Of a stretch of DNA of 64,000 nucleotides, positions 42,412-50,751 are shown piece after piece; the first letter of the stretch is position 1; every line of letters begins with the position of its first letter. The position numbers were made by a program, and so were the translations under genes. Where the stretch lies: positions 10,519,001-10,583,000 of the forward strand of contig NZ_CP117866.1 of the NCBI RefSeq assembly GCF_028736035.1, read 5' to 3'. The DNA comes from Streptomyces sp. T12. Lineage in GTDB: Bacteria; Actinomycetota; Actinomycetes; Streptomycetales; Streptomycetaceae. The notes under the pieces were generated by a model. The model saw only the letters and a list, made by a program, of their open reading frames with translations, did not search any database and was not told where the DNA came from.

Positions 42412-42810
42412 TCACGCCGAGCGCGTCTCCGCCTCCTTCGCGATCTGCTCGAACTGCGCCCCCATCGCCTCGGCCAGCGCCTGTGCACCCGACAGCGGAC
42501 GGACCATGACCATGAACTCGTCGATCAGGCCGGCCTCGTTCACCCGGAGGAAGTCGCAGCCGGTGATCTCCCGGTCGCCCACCCGGGCGGTGAAGACCAG
42601 CGCGTGATCACGGCCGCCCGGATCGTTGATCTCCCGCACATAGCGGAAGTCCTCGAAGACCCGCACCACACCGCGCAGGATCGCCGCGGTGATCGCCTTG
42701 CCGGGGTACGGCTTGAACACGACCGGGCTGGTGAAGACGACGTCCTCCGCCAGCAGGGCCTCCACGGCATCGAAGTCGCCGGCCTCGACCGCCTCACGGA
42801 ACGCGCGCAT
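42412..42810 (-). CDS. SnoaL/NTF2-like protein
   Basis: A 132-residue NTF2-fold protein: MRAFREAVEAGDFDAVEALLAEDVVFTSPVVF opening helix-hairpin, FEDFRYVREINDPGGRDHALVF, DREITGCDFLRVNEAGLIDEF in shorter form. The spacing fits SnoaL-like polyketide cyclase or limonene epoxide hydrolase folds, but the catalytic residues of those enzymes are not obvious. It is divergent from a PadR gene, with an operator-like palindrome in between, and may be its target. Confidence 0.78.
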   Translation of the reverse strand: MRAFREAVEAGDFDAVEALLAEDVVFTSPVVFKPYPGKAITAAILRGVVRVFEDFRYVREINDPGGRDHALVFTARVGDREITGCDFLRVNEAGLIDEFMVMVRPLSGAQALAEAMGAQFEQIAKEAETRSA

Positions 42811-42825
42811 CGGATCACCTCATAG

Positions 42826-42837
42826 TCAATTAGTTGA
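42826..42837. promoter_or_regulatory. PadR-type operator palindrome
   Basis: TCAA-TTAG-TTGA (42826-42837), inside TAGTCAATTAGTTGAGTAG, is an AT-rich inverted repeat between the divergent NTF2-like and PadR genes, 16 bases before the first start and 44 before the second. Confidence 0.5.
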
Positions 42838-42880
42838 GTAGATGCGGATGAGAATAGTCACCTGCTGTTAACGTGTCCAT

Positions 42881-43438
42881 ATGTCCCTCAAGTACGCCGT
42901 CCTCGCCGCCCTCCTGGAGGGCGAGGCCTCGGGCTACGAGCTGTCCAAGGTCTTCGACGTCTCGTTCGCCAACTTCTGGCCGGCGACCCCGCAGCAGCTC
43001 TACCGGGAGCTGGAACGCCTGGAGCGGGACGGCCTCGTCGAGGCCCGGTTCGTGCAGCAGGAACGGCGGCCGAACAAGCGGATGTTCACGCTCACCGCGG
43101 CCGGCCGGGACGACCTGCGCACCTTCGCCGCCGAGCCGCCCCGACGGCCCACCGCCATCCGCGACGAACTCCTGATCAAGCTCCAGGCCATGGAGGACCC
43201 CGAGAGCACCCGCGCCCTGATCGAGGAGCGCATGACGTGGGCGCGCGGCAAACTCGACCGCTACGAACGCGTCCGCGGACGCCTGCTCGACGGGCGGACC
43301 GAGGAGGAGTACCTGAGCGAGTCCGACCGCATCGGGCCGTACCTGACGCTGCTGGGCGGAATCTCCTTCGAGGAGGAGAACCTGCGCTGGTGCGAGCGCG
43401 TTCTCGCCGTCCTCGAGCAGCGCGTCGCCGCGGGGTGA
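42881..43438 (+). CDS. PadR-family transcriptional regulator
   Basis: A 185-residue PadR protein. N-terminal winged helix MSLKYAVLAALLEGEASGYELSK, FANFWPATPQQLYRELERLERDGLVEARFV and wing KRMFTLTAAGRDDL; C-terminal Vir-like dimerisation helices from residue ~95 (DELLIKLQAMEDPESTRALIEERMTWARGKLDRYERVRGRL in parts). PadR proteins usually repress detoxification or transport genes. The following methyltransferase overlaps it by four bases, so the two are co-translated. Confidence 0.87.
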   Translation: MSLKYAVLAALLEGEASGYELSKVFDVSFANFWPATPQQLYRELERLERDGLVEARFVQQERRPNKRMFTLTAAGRDDLRTFAAEPPRRPTAIRDELLIKLQAMEDPESTRALIEERMTWARGKLDRYERVRGRLLDGRTEEEYLSESDRIGPYLTLLGGISFEEENLRWCERVLAVLEQRVAAG

Positions 43439-44202
43439 CGCGGATGTTCAGCCCCGAAGGCCCCTCCCTGCGCGAACTCGCCGTCCAGGCGCTGTCGTCG
43501 GTCGAGCGCGGATACGACCTCCTCGCCCCGAAGTTCGACCACACACCGTTCCGTACGCCGGACTCGGTGCTCACCGCCGTCACGTCGGCCCTCGCGCGAA
43601 CCGGCCCGTACGACGACGGCCTCGACCTGTGCTGCGGGACGGGCGCCGGTGTCGGGGTGCTGGCCGAGGTGTGCCGGCACAGTGTCACCGGCGTCGACTT
43701 CAGCGCCGGCATGCTCGACGTGGCCGTCGCCCGGCGGCAGGTCCAGGTCGGGGAGGCCGGGGCGCCGCGCGTCGCCTGGGTCCGCGCGGACGCCCGTGCC
43801 CTGCCGTTCGCCCCCGCCTTCGACCTCGTGGTGAGCTTCGGGGCGTTCGGCCATTTCCTGCCCAGTGAGCTGCCGGGGCTGTTCGCCCAGGTCCACTCCG
43901 TCCTGCGGCCCGGCGGGTGCTTCGTCTTCCCCGTCGTGGCCCCGCCGCGTCCCGCGTCCCTCGTCTACTGGATGCTGCTCGGCTTCGACGCGGCGATGCG
44001 GGTGCGCAATGCCGTGTGGCGCCCGCCCTTCGTCATGTACTACCGGGCCTTCCGGCTCGGGGAGGCGCGGAGCGAGCTCGCACGCGCCGGCTTCCAGGTG
44101 GAGCTGCAGGCCCTGCCCGAGTTCGGGCGACGGCGGGACGGGAGTCCGCGCGTGCGGATGGTCGTGGCCCGGCGCCCGCTCAGCCCGCCGCCGGCAGCGT
44201 GA
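43435..44202 (+). CDS. Class I SAM-dependent methyltransferase
   Basis: A 255-residue protein with motif I LDLCCGTGAGVGVLA, motif II VTGVDFSAGMLDVA, motif III WVRADARALPFAP and post-motif VLRPGGCFVFPVV. Length and helical cap (LVYWMLLGFDAAMRV) suggest a small-molecule or lipid/ubiquinone-type methyltransferase. GTG 43435 overlaps the PadR stop; ATG 43444 is an alternative. The 3' end overlaps the convergent GntR gene by 23 bases. Confidence 0.82.
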   Translation: MTRMFSPEGPSLRELAVQALSSVERGYDLLAPKFDHTPFRTPDSVLTAVTSALARTGPYDDGLDLCCGTGAGVGVLAEVCRHSVTGVDFSAGMLDVAVARRQVQVGEAGAPRVAWVRADARALPFAPAFDLVVSFGAFGHFLPSELPGLFAQVHSVLRPGGCFVFPVVAPPRPASLVYWMLLGFDAAMRVRNAVWRPPFVMYYRAFRLGEARSELARAGFQVELQALPEFGRRRDGSPRVRMVVARRPLSPPPAA

Positions 44203-44923
44203 ACTCGTAGACCAAGGCGTCCTGTTGGGCGTCCACGACGAGGTCCGTGATCTCCAGCGGGCGGGCGTACTGATCGTGCACACGCCGGGTGACCCGCACC
44301 GAAGGCGCGCCCGGGAGGCGGGTGATGGCGTCCCGGTGGTGCAGGGTGAGGCCCGCCTTGCGCATCCAGTCGTAGGCGCGGCGCAGTTGGGCCGACCCGG
44401 TGCCGTCGGCGCGGTCGCGATAGCGGGCGAGCTCGGCCACCTCGGCCAGCGCGACCGCGGAGAAGGACGTCACGGCCGTACGCCGGCCGCGTCCGTCGGC
44501 GCCCGCGGACTCGTAGCGGTGCACCAGGGTCGGCCGGTGCGGGGCGAGCCCCAGGGCCTCGGCGTGCTCCGGCGGGGGAGTCTCCCAGGTGACCGTGGCC
44601 CGGTCCACGGCATCCGGGCTCGTGGTCCGTGCGCCGACCGGGAAGGTGAGGGAAGCCGGGGTCTCGACCGGCGGACCGGGCAGGGTGGCATGGCTGCCCC
44701 GCCGGTCGGTGGCGACCAGACCGCTGCGGCGCAGCACCTCCAGCGCCTGCCGTACGGTCTCCCGGCTGACCTCGAAGTGCTCCGCCAACTGCCGTTCCCC
44801 CGGCAGCCGTTCGCCGGGTGGGATGGTTCCGTCGCGCAGCTCGCCGACCAGCTGGGTGGCGATCCTCCGGTACAGCGGCTGCGCTTCGGGGAGCGAGCGG
44901 TCGTGCGGGGTGGTGCGGGCCAT
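44180..44923 (-). CDS. GntR/HutC-subfamily regulator (UTRA domain)
   Basis: A 247-residue protein with GntR HTH (LYRRIATQLVGELRDGTIPPGERLPGERQLAEHFEVSRETVRQALEVLRRSGLV in segments) and a C-terminal UTRA effector domain (ALGLAPHRPTLVHRYES, RAYDWMRKAGLTLHHRD, SVRVTRRVHDQYARPLEITDLVV). This subfamily includes DasR/NagR, which sense amino-sugar phosphates. A dre-like operator lies 64-79 bases upstream. It is therefore either DasR-controlled, or a DasR-like protein controlling itself. Target genes are not obvious here. Confidence 0.85.
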   Translation of the reverse strand: MARTTPHDRSLPEAQPLYRRIATQLVGELRDGTIPPGERLPGERQLAEHFEVSRETVRQALEVLRRSGLVATDRRGSHATLPGPPVETPASLTFPVGARTTSPDAVDRATVTWETPPPEHAEALGLAPHRPTLVHRYESAGADGRGRRTAVTSFSAVALAEVAELARYRDRADGTGSAQLRRAYDWMRKAGLTLHHRDAITRLPGAPSVRVTRRVHDQYARPLEITDLVVDAQQDALVYEFTLPAAG

Positions 44924-44986
44924 GCCGCGCCTCCTGTTGGTGACGTGTCGTAGCCGTGCGGGTTCGTTGCGCCACCAGATCTAAGC

Positions 44987-45002
44987 ATTGGTCTAAACCA
45001 CC
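44987..45002 (-). promoter_or_regulatory. dre-like (DasR-type) operator upstream of the GntR gene
   Basis: ATTGGTCTAAACCACC matches 13 of 16 positions of the dre consensus ACTGGTCTAGACCACT, with the palindromic core TGGTC..ACCA intact. The adjoining TCTAA direct repeats lie in the same 25 bases. Confidence 0.6.
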
Positions 45003-45053
45003 AGGGAAGGGTGGTCTGTCACTTCGGCCGAAACGACCCGTGCGGACCGGCCG

Positions 45054-46220
45054 TCACAGGGCCCCGTAGAGGGCGTCGAGCAGGGCCATCTTCCGTGGGT
45101 CGTCGGCGATATGAGGCCCCATCCGGTTCATCACATAGCCCAGCGACACCCCGGCCTCCGGATCGGCCAGACCGCAGGAGCCGCCGAAGCCGTCGTGTCC
45201 GAAAGCCCGCGGATTGGGCCCGTACGAGCCGTTCGGCCCGCTCAGCCACAGCCCGAGCCCGACCTCGGTCGCGCTCTCGAACCCGGCCCCGAGCACCAGA
45301 TCGCGGCAGCTGCCCTGCCCCTCGCGCACCCGCTCGGCCGCCTCGGGGGACAGGACGCGATGGCCGTCGTACGACCCGCGGCCCGCGAAGATGCCGTACA
45401 GCGCGGCGACCGCCCGGGCGGTGCCGTGCCCGTTCGCCGCGGGGATCTCGGCGGCCCGCCACTCGGGAGAGTTGGCGTCGGGCGCCCCCACGGCGGGGTT
45501 GGTCAGCGCGGCGAGGGCGGCGGGCGCCAACTGGCTGAAGATCGCGGCCTGTTCACTGGTCGTCGCCACCGGCGGCTGCACCAGCTCGGCCACCCGCCCG
45601 GAGTCCTTCTCCGGCAAGCCGATCGCGAAGTCGATCCCGAGCGGCCCGGTCACCTCCCGCTCCAGAAAGGCCCCGGGCAGCAGTCCCGACACACGCCGCA
45701 CGACCTCCCCGACCAGGAAACCGTAGGTGAACGCGTGGTACCCCGATCGCGTCCCCGGCGCCCACCACGGCTCCATCGCCGCGAGCCGCTGCGTCGTCAA
45801 CTCCCAGTCGCAGAGCTGCTGAAGCGAGTGCGGCTCACGCAGCCCGGACAGACCGGCCCGGTGCGAGAGCAGATGCCGTACGAGGATCTGTTCCTTGCCC
45901 GCGGCGGCGAACTCCGGCCAATACGTGGCCACCGGTGCGTCGAGGTCGATCAGTCCCCGGTCGGCGAGGATGTGCGCGCACAACGCCGTCGGCCCCTTGG
46001 ACGTGGACCACACGTTGACCAGCGTGTCGCGCTCCCAGGAGCGGCTGCGCGCCGCGTCGGCCCACCCGCCCCACAGGTCCACGACGGTCTCGCCGCCGAC
46101 GGTGACGGCGACCGCGGCGCCCAGCTCGCCGCGCTCCCGGAAATTCGCCTCGAACGCAGTCCGTACCGCCGCGAACCGCGGATCGCAGTGCCCGTGCACC
46201 TGTGCCTCGTGCTCCGTCAT
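45054..46220 (-). CDS. Serine hydrolase, class C beta-lactamase/esterase family
   Basis: A 388-residue beta-lactamase-fold esterase (EstB type). SxxK is in WSTSKGPTAL; the tyrosine motif is GYHAFTYGFLVGE (Y-x-x in place of Y-x-N); C-terminal HDGFGGSCGLADPE replaces KTG. These features point to an esterase or D-amino-peptide hydrolase rather than a resistance beta-lactamase. No signal peptide at ATG 46220, so it is cytoplasmic. It lies in tandem with NTF2-like and CE7 esterase genes but with wider gaps. Confidence 0.82.
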   Translation of the reverse strand: MTEHEAQVHGHCDPRFAAVRTAFEANFRERGELGAAVAVTVGGETVVDLWGGWADAARSRSWERDTLVNVWSTSKGPTALCAHILADRGLIDLDAPVATYWPEFAAAGKEQILVRHLLSHRAGLSGLREPHSLQQLCDWELTTQRLAAMEPWWAPGTRSGYHAFTYGFLVGEVVRRVSGLLPGAFLEREVTGPLGIDFAIGLPEKDSGRVAELVQPPVATTSEQAAIFSQLAPAALAALTNPAVGAPDANSPEWRAAEIPAANGHGTARAVAALYGIFAGRGSYDGHRVLSPEAAERVREGQGSCRDLVLGAGFESATEVGLGLWLSGPNGSYGPNPRAFGHDGFGGSCGLADPEAGVSLGYVMNRMGPHIADDPRKMALLDALYGAL

Positions 46221-46344
46221 GGCCCACCCCTGGTCGTCCACTGGTCGTCCGCCGGAAACCCGGGCCGCGACAGTGCGACCCGGGTTCCCTGAACGTACCG
46301 ACTGGTCGGACTGGACGGAAGGCGGCGAACACGCCGACCTCACC

Positions 46345-46749
46345 TCACCCGAAGAACAGCGCGCCTTCCGGCTCCCGGTGCCCTTCGACCGTGTGCCAGT
46401 AGTCGCGGGTCTCGACGGCCAGCCCGGCGGCGTCGAACCGCACGAAGACGCAGCCCGCGAGCGTGGACGGCGCGCCCTCCTCCTCGGCGAGGACCCGGAA
46501 CTCGGCAACGGCCACGCCGTCCTCGCCGACGACCGGCGCGGAGAAACGCACGTCGGTCACCCGCTCGCCGGCGAACGACCAGCGCAGATAGGCGGCCAGT
46601 TCGGCGCGCCCCCGGTGCGGCGCGCGGAACGGCATCGAACGGTGGACGCAGTCCTTGGCATACAACTCCAGCAGCGCGTCCACGTCGTGCTCGGCCCAGG
46701 CCCGCTGCCAGACCCGGACGAACCGCTCCGCCGCCTCACGCGTCTTCAT
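46345..46749 (-). CDS. NTF2-like protein (nuclear transport factor 2 fold)
   Basis: A 134-residue protein with RFVRVWQRAWAEHDVDALLELYAKDCVHRSMPF, HRGRAELAAYLRWSFAG and VFVRFDAAGLAVETRDYWHTVEG in the typical NTF2/SnoaL order. This form often occurs as SnoaL-like helper proteins of unknown function. Eleven bases separate it from the upstream esterase gene, so it is probably the second gene of a short operon. Confidence 0.8.
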   Translation of the reverse strand: MKTREAAERFVRVWQRAWAEHDVDALLELYAKDCVHRSMPFRAPHRGRAELAAYLRWSFAGERVTDVRFSAPVVGEDGVAVAEFRVLAEEEGAPSTLAGCVFVRFDAAGLAVETRDYWHTVEGHREPEGALFFG

Positions 46750-46759
46750 GCACGGCCTC

Positions 46760-47728
46760 TCAGGCGTGCGAGCGCAGCCAGTCCAACTTGGCCGCCTCGT
46801 GGAACGGGCCGCCGCCCTCGTGGTCGTTGAAGTCGTACACCTCGATGGCCTTCTCGCCGTGGGCCCAGGCGTTGTAGGCCGCGAACACGGTGGAGGGCGG
46901 GCAGGTCTGGTCCTCCAGGGCCGCCGAGAACAGGGCGGGCGACTGGCCGCGGGCCGAGAAGTGGACGCCGTCGAAGTAGGACAGGGTGCGCAGGACGTCG
47001 TCGGTGCGGCCCCGGTGCGTCTTGAGGTAGAGGCCGATCTCGCGGTACGGGTGGCGGTCCGTGAGGGTCGCCGCGCGCGGGTAGTCGCACAGGAACGGCA
47101 CGTCCGGCGCGATCGCCGTCAGATCCGGCACCAGGCCACCGACCGCGATCGTGATGCCGCCGCCCTGGCTCGAACCGATCGCGATCGTGCGCGAGGCGTC
47201 GGCCAGCGGATGCGAGCGGGCGGCCTCGACCGCACGCACCGCGTCCGTGAATACCCGGCGGTAGTAGTAGTTCTCGGGCGCGTCGATGCCACGGGTCATG
47301 AAACCGGGGTAGGCCGGCGCGGCCCCCACCGGGTCCGGCGTCCCGCCGCCGGCGCCCCACGCGCTGCCCTGACCGCGCGTGTCCATCATGAAGTGCGCCC
47401 GGCCCGTGGACGCCCACAGCAGGTTCTCGTGCGGCAGGCCGCGCCCGCCGCCGTAGCCGATGAACTCCACGACCAGCGGCAACGGCTCGCCGGCCCCGGC
47501 GGGCAGGCGCAGCCAGCCCTTCACCGGGTGACCGCCGAACCCGGCGAACGTCACGTCGTACACCTGCACTGTGGAAAGCCCTGTTTCGACCGGCTCGAAG
47601 CGGGCGTCCAGCGGGTGCTCGCGAGCCTCATCGAGGGTCTTGGACCAGAACGCGTCGAAGTCCTCGGGTTCGACGGACTTGCTGCGGTACTCGCGCAGTT
47701 CGTCGAGCGGAAGGTCGAACAGGGCCAT
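46760..47728 (-). CDS. Acetylxylan esterase / cephalosporin-C deacetylase (CE7)
   Basis: A 322-residue CE7 carbohydrate esterase. Nucleophile motif GSSQGGGITIAV, RGQ motif in MMDTRGQGSAWG, and C-terminal His in FNDHEGGGP. The opening MALFDLPLDELREYRSKSVEPEDFDAFW is diagnostic. CE7 enzymes are cytoplasmic hexamers that remove acetyl groups from xylo-oligosaccharides and cephalosporin C. ATG at 47728 preceded by AAGGCGG. It is divergent from the amidohydrolase gene. Confidence 0.9.
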   Translation of the reverse strand: MALFDLPLDELREYRSKSVEPEDFDAFWSKTLDEAREHPLDARFEPVETGLSTVQVYDVTFAGFGGHPVKGWLRLPAGAGEPLPLVVEFIGYGGGRGLPHENLLWASTGRAHFMMDTRGQGSAWGAGGGTPDPVGAAPAYPGFMTRGIDAPENYYYRRVFTDAVRAVEAARSHPLADASRTIAIGSSQGGGITIAVGGLVPDLTAIAPDVPFLCDYPRAATLTDRHPYREIGLYLKTHRGRTDDVLRTLSYFDGVHFSARGQSPALFSAALEDQTCPPSTVFAAYNAWAHGEKAIEVYDFNDHEGGGPFHEAAKLDWLRSHA

Positions 47729-47831
47729 GGAAGACCGCCTTTGCCAAGAGTGAGTGCGGATGATCACACCGTACGTGGGTGATCGGAGGACTCGCCAGAT
47801 CTTTCCCGAGCCGAGCGCCTACGATGGCGCC

Positions 47832-49211
47832 ATGACGTCTGCCGTCGATGCTCCGGTGCAGGCTGCGGACCTGCTGGTCAGGGATGCCGAACTGCTGGTC
47901 GTGGACGGGGAGCGGGAGATCCCGGGCGGCTGGCTGGCCGTCACCGGTGGTCGGGTCACCGGCGTCGGTACCGCCGGGAGCGAGCCCGAGGCCCGCACCA
48001 CCGTCTCGGCGGCCGGACGGCTCGTCACCCCGGGCCTGGTCAACACGCACCATCACATCTACCAGAACCTCACCCGCTCCTACGCGCCCGCCGTGAACGG
48101 CTCCCTGTTCGACTGGCTGACCACCCTCTACCCGCTCTGGGCGGGCCTCGACGAGGAGGCCGCGTACGTGTCGGCCTACGTCGGCATGGCCGAACTGCTG
48201 ATGGGCGGCTGCACCATGTCGTCCGACCACCTCTACGTCCATCCGCGTCCGCGTCTCGTCGACGCCGAGATCCGCGCCGCCCGCGACATCGGCTTCCGCT
48301 TCCACGCCACCCGGGGCTCGATGACCCGCTCCGTCGAGGACGGGGGACTGCCGCCGAGGAGCGTCACCCAGACCGAGGACGAGGTGCTGGCCGACAGCGA
48401 GCGCCTCATCAGCACGTACCACGACCCCGAACCGGGCGCGCTGGTGCGGGTCGCACTCGCGCCCTGCTCACCGTTCTCGGTGACCAAGTCCCTCATGACG
48501 GCGACGGCCGAACTCGCCGAGCGCCACGACGTACGGCTGCACACGCACCTCGCCGAGGACCACGACGAGGACACGTACTGCCTTGAGAAGTACGGCTGCC
48601 GTCCCGTCGAGTACTTCGAGGAGACGGGATGGATGAGCGACCGCAGCTGGGTCGCGCACTGCATCTACCCGAACGACGCCGAGCTGCGCCGCCTCGCGGC
48701 CGCGGGCGTCGGCGTGGCGCACTGCCCCAGCTCCAACATGCTCATCGGCGGCGGCACCGCGCGCGTGAAGGAGATGCGCGAACTGGGCCTGCCCGTCGGC
48801 ATCGGCTGCGACGGCTCCGCCTCCACGGACCACGCCTCCCTCTGGATGGAGACCCGGGCGGCCCTGCTGCTGGGCCGCTATCGCGGCGGACCCGGCGCGA
48901 TGACCGCCCGCGACGCCCTCGACATCGCCACCAGAGGCTCGGCGCGCTGTCTGGGCCGGGACGACGAACTCGGCCATCTGCGGCCCGGGGCCTGCGCGGA
49001 CCTGGTCGTCTGGGATCTGCACGCGGTCTCGCTTGCCGGTGCGCTCAGTGACCCCGTGGAGGCCTGGCTGCGCTGCGGGCCGGCCCGGGCGTGGACCACG
49101 GTGGTCGCCGGCCGGATCCTGGTCGACCGGGGCGAGCCCCGCTTGACCGGGCTGGCGGACGCACTGGGGGCGCACGACCGGATCGCTCGCCGGATGCAGC
49201 AGGGTGAGTGA
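47832..49211 (+). CDS. 8-oxoguanine deaminase-like amidohydrolase
   Basis: A 459-residue amidohydrolase of the TrzN/AtzA and guanine-deaminase branch. The metal site is visible: VNTHHHIYQNLTR (HxH), then HTHLAED, AHCIYPND and CDGSASTDHASLW (Asp). The NLTR and TDHAS forms match characterised 8-oxoguanine deaminases and hydroxyatrazine hydrolases. It would deaminate a purine-like ring in the cytoplasm. No transporter is adjacent; the nucleobase permease at position 1 is far away. ATG at 47832 preceded by GGCGCC only, so the ribosome-binding site is poor. Confidence 0.82.
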   Translation: MTSAVDAPVQAADLLVRDAELLVVDGEREIPGGWLAVTGGRVTGVGTAGSEPEARTTVSAAGRLVTPGLVNTHHHIYQNLTRSYAPAVNGSLFDWLTTLYPLWAGLDEEAAYVSAYVGMAELLMGGCTMSSDHLYVHPRPRLVDAEIRAARDIGFRFHATRGSMTRSVEDGGLPPRSVTQTEDEVLADSERLISTYHDPEPGALVRVALAPCSPFSVTKSLMTATAELAERHDVRLHTHLAEDHDEDTYCLEKYGCRPVEYFEETGWMSDRSWVAHCIYPNDAELRRLAAAGVGVAHCPSSNMLIGGGTARVKEMRELGLPVGIGCDGSASTDHASLWMETRAALLLGRYRGGPGAMTARDALDIATRGSARCLGRDDELGHLRPGACADLVVWDLHAVSLAGALSDPVEAWLRCGPARAWTTVVAGRILVDRGEPRLTGLADALGAHDRIARRMQQGE

Positions 49212-49303
49212 TGCGGCAGGGTGAGCAGCTTCGTAGGCACGAAGCGCGCCCAGGTCGTCCACGCGAAGCGCGCCCAAGAGACAGACCAGCGGGACGCGAT
49301 GGG

Positions 49304-49888
49304 TCACGCCCGGCGGCCCGTCCACTCCGGCTCCGTCCGGGCCCACTCCTGATCCCATTCGGCCAGGCGACGACGCATCGCGGCATGGCGTACGACCGTG
49401 TGGCCGAAGAGGATCACGGCGACCGCGCCGCCCGTCGCGCAGACGCCGATGGTGACGGTGTGCTGCCAGACCGCCGTGTCGTCCGCGGGCGGGGCCACAC
49501 TCCGGCCCCGGGAGTCCAGCCACACGTCGACCATGTCGCCGTTCCGTGTGCCCGCCGGAACGCGTGCCGTGGCCGTACGCGGATCGCCTTCCGGCTCCGT
49601 CCAGCGGACCGTCGTCCTCGCGGACGGCTGCCGTCCGCCCTGTGTCATGGGGAGCGCGTCGGAGGTCCTGCCGATGACCTCGGCCCGGATCTGACGGCGC
49701 TCGGCACGCTGCTCCCGGGCGGTCGCCCGGGCGTCGTCATGGGCCCACCAGGCGGTGAGTACCCCCACCAGGGGAGCGGCGACGAGCAGCAGGACCGCCA
49801 CGGTGAGCAACGCCCACGCCTCGACGACATCCGACCGGCGCCGCAGCGGACTGTGCCGCAGGCGCCGGCCACGCACCCGGTATCGCAT
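49304..49888 (-). CDS. Two-TM membrane protein of the Rv1733c type
   Basis: About 194 residues: basic N-terminus MRYRVRGRRLRHSPLRRRSD, a first helix (VVEAWALLTVAVLLLVAAPLVGVLTAWW), an extracellular ~80-residue domain with the TARVPAGTRNGDMVDVWLD segment, and a second helix (VTIGVCATGGAVAVILFG). This organisation fits the Rv1733c-like proteins of actinobacteria, whose function is unknown. The 92 bases between 49212 and 49303 carry a 13-base direct repeat (CGAAGCGCGCCCA twice). Confidence 0.75.
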   Translation of the reverse strand: MRYRVRGRRLRHSPLRRRSDVVEAWALLTVAVLLLVAAPLVGVLTAWWAHDDARATAREQRAERRQIRAEVIGRTSDALPMTQGGRQPSARTTVRWTEPEGDPRTATARVPAGTRNGDMVDVWLDSRGRSVAPPADDTAVWQHTVTIGVCATGGAVAVILFGHTVVRHAAMRRRLAEWDQEWARTEPEWTGRRA

Positions 49889-49965
49889 GGCGTCCAGGTA
49901 CCCCGTACACCGGACATCGTTCCTGGCGATCCCGGCGGGACCCGCGGCCGGTGCCGGAGCGCCGA

Positions 49966-50751
49966 TCAGCCGAAGCGCTCGATCCGGATACGGTGCACCG
50001 GCTGACCTGCCGCGACGAGCAGCCGGGAGGCATGCTCGGCGAATCCGTTGGAGCCGCACACATAGGCCTCCCACCCACCGTGTGGCTGCTCGGCCAGGAG
50101 CGGCGCCACATGTGCGGCGGCCATACGTCCCACGGCCACACCCTCCGGCGCGCTCCGTGTGAACACGGGCGTCGTCTCCGCGCCGTACTCCCGCGCGTAG
50201 ATCAGCTCCTCGGGGCTGCGCGCCGACACCAGCAGCCGCAACGGCACGTCCAGACCCCGCGCCTTGTGGTGTCGCAGCATCGGCATCAGCGGTACGACGC
50301 CGGAGCCGGCGCCGACCAGCAGCGCGGGCCGGTCCCCGGGCCAGGCGAAGAAGCCGCTGAGCGGGCCGCGCACCTCGACCGTGTCGCCGGGCTTGGCAAC
50401 GGTGTGGAACCACCCGGAGACCTCACCGCCCTCGACATGGTCCAGGGTCAGCTCGATGTGCCCGGCGTCGTCCGGCGCGGACGCGATCGAGTAATGGCGC
50501 TGGGCCACATAGCCGTCCTCGGCGGTCAGCCGCAGCATCAGGTGCTGGCCGGGCAGGTGGCCCGCCCAGGCGGGCACCGCGAGGCGGAAGGTGGCGGCGT
50601 GCGGGGTCTCGGGGCGGATCTCGGTGATCGTGGCGGTCTGCCACACCGCGGCGGCCCGGTTGCTGACGGCGATCCGCCCGGGCACGGCGAAACGGGTCGG
50701 GGGAGTGAACGTCTCAGTCACAGTCACCTCAGTCGCAGTCACCTCAGTCAC
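49966..50751 (-). CDS. Ferredoxin-reductase-type FAD/NAD(P)H flavoprotein
   Basis: A 261-residue protein with the ferredoxin-NADP reductase fold: FAD-binding RHYSIASAPDD, the phosphate loop region VEGGEVSGWFHTVAKPGDTVEVRGPLSG, and the NAD(P)-binding LLVGAGSGVVPLMPML and EAYVCGSNGFAEH. There is no iron-sulfur domain. It overlaps the upstream molybdenum-oxidoreductase gene and is very likely its electron-transfer partner, linking it to NAD(P)H. Several in-frame GTG codons (50751, 50742, 50727, 50721) come from a 15-bp repeat, so the exact start is uncertain. Confidence 0.82.
   Translation of the reverse strand: MTEVTATEVTVTETFTPPTRFAVPGRIAVSNRAAAVWQTATITEIRPETPHAATFRLAVPAWAGHLPGQHLMLRLTAEDGYVAQRHYSIASAPDDAGHIELTLDHVEGGEVSGWFHTVAKPGDTVEVRGPLSGFFAWPGDRPALLVGAGSGVVPLMPMLRHHKARGLDVPLRLLVSARSPEELIYAREYGAETTPVFTRSAPEGVAVGRMAAAHVAPLLAEQPHGGWEAYVCGSNGFAEHASRLLVAAGQPVHRIRIERFG
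50721..50750. repeat. 15-bp direct repeat at the start of the flavoprotein gene
   Basis: CAGTCACCTCAGTCG (50721-50735) and CAGTCACCTCAGTCA (50736-50750) differ only at the last base. On the coding strand each copy supplies in-frame GTG codons and encodes the repetitive TEVT(A/V)TE N-terminus. Confidence 0.8.

Noticed and set aside
45054..46220. Antibiotic-resistance class C beta-lactamase
   Set aside because: No signal peptide, YxN and KTG motifs replaced; fits the esterase branch of the family.
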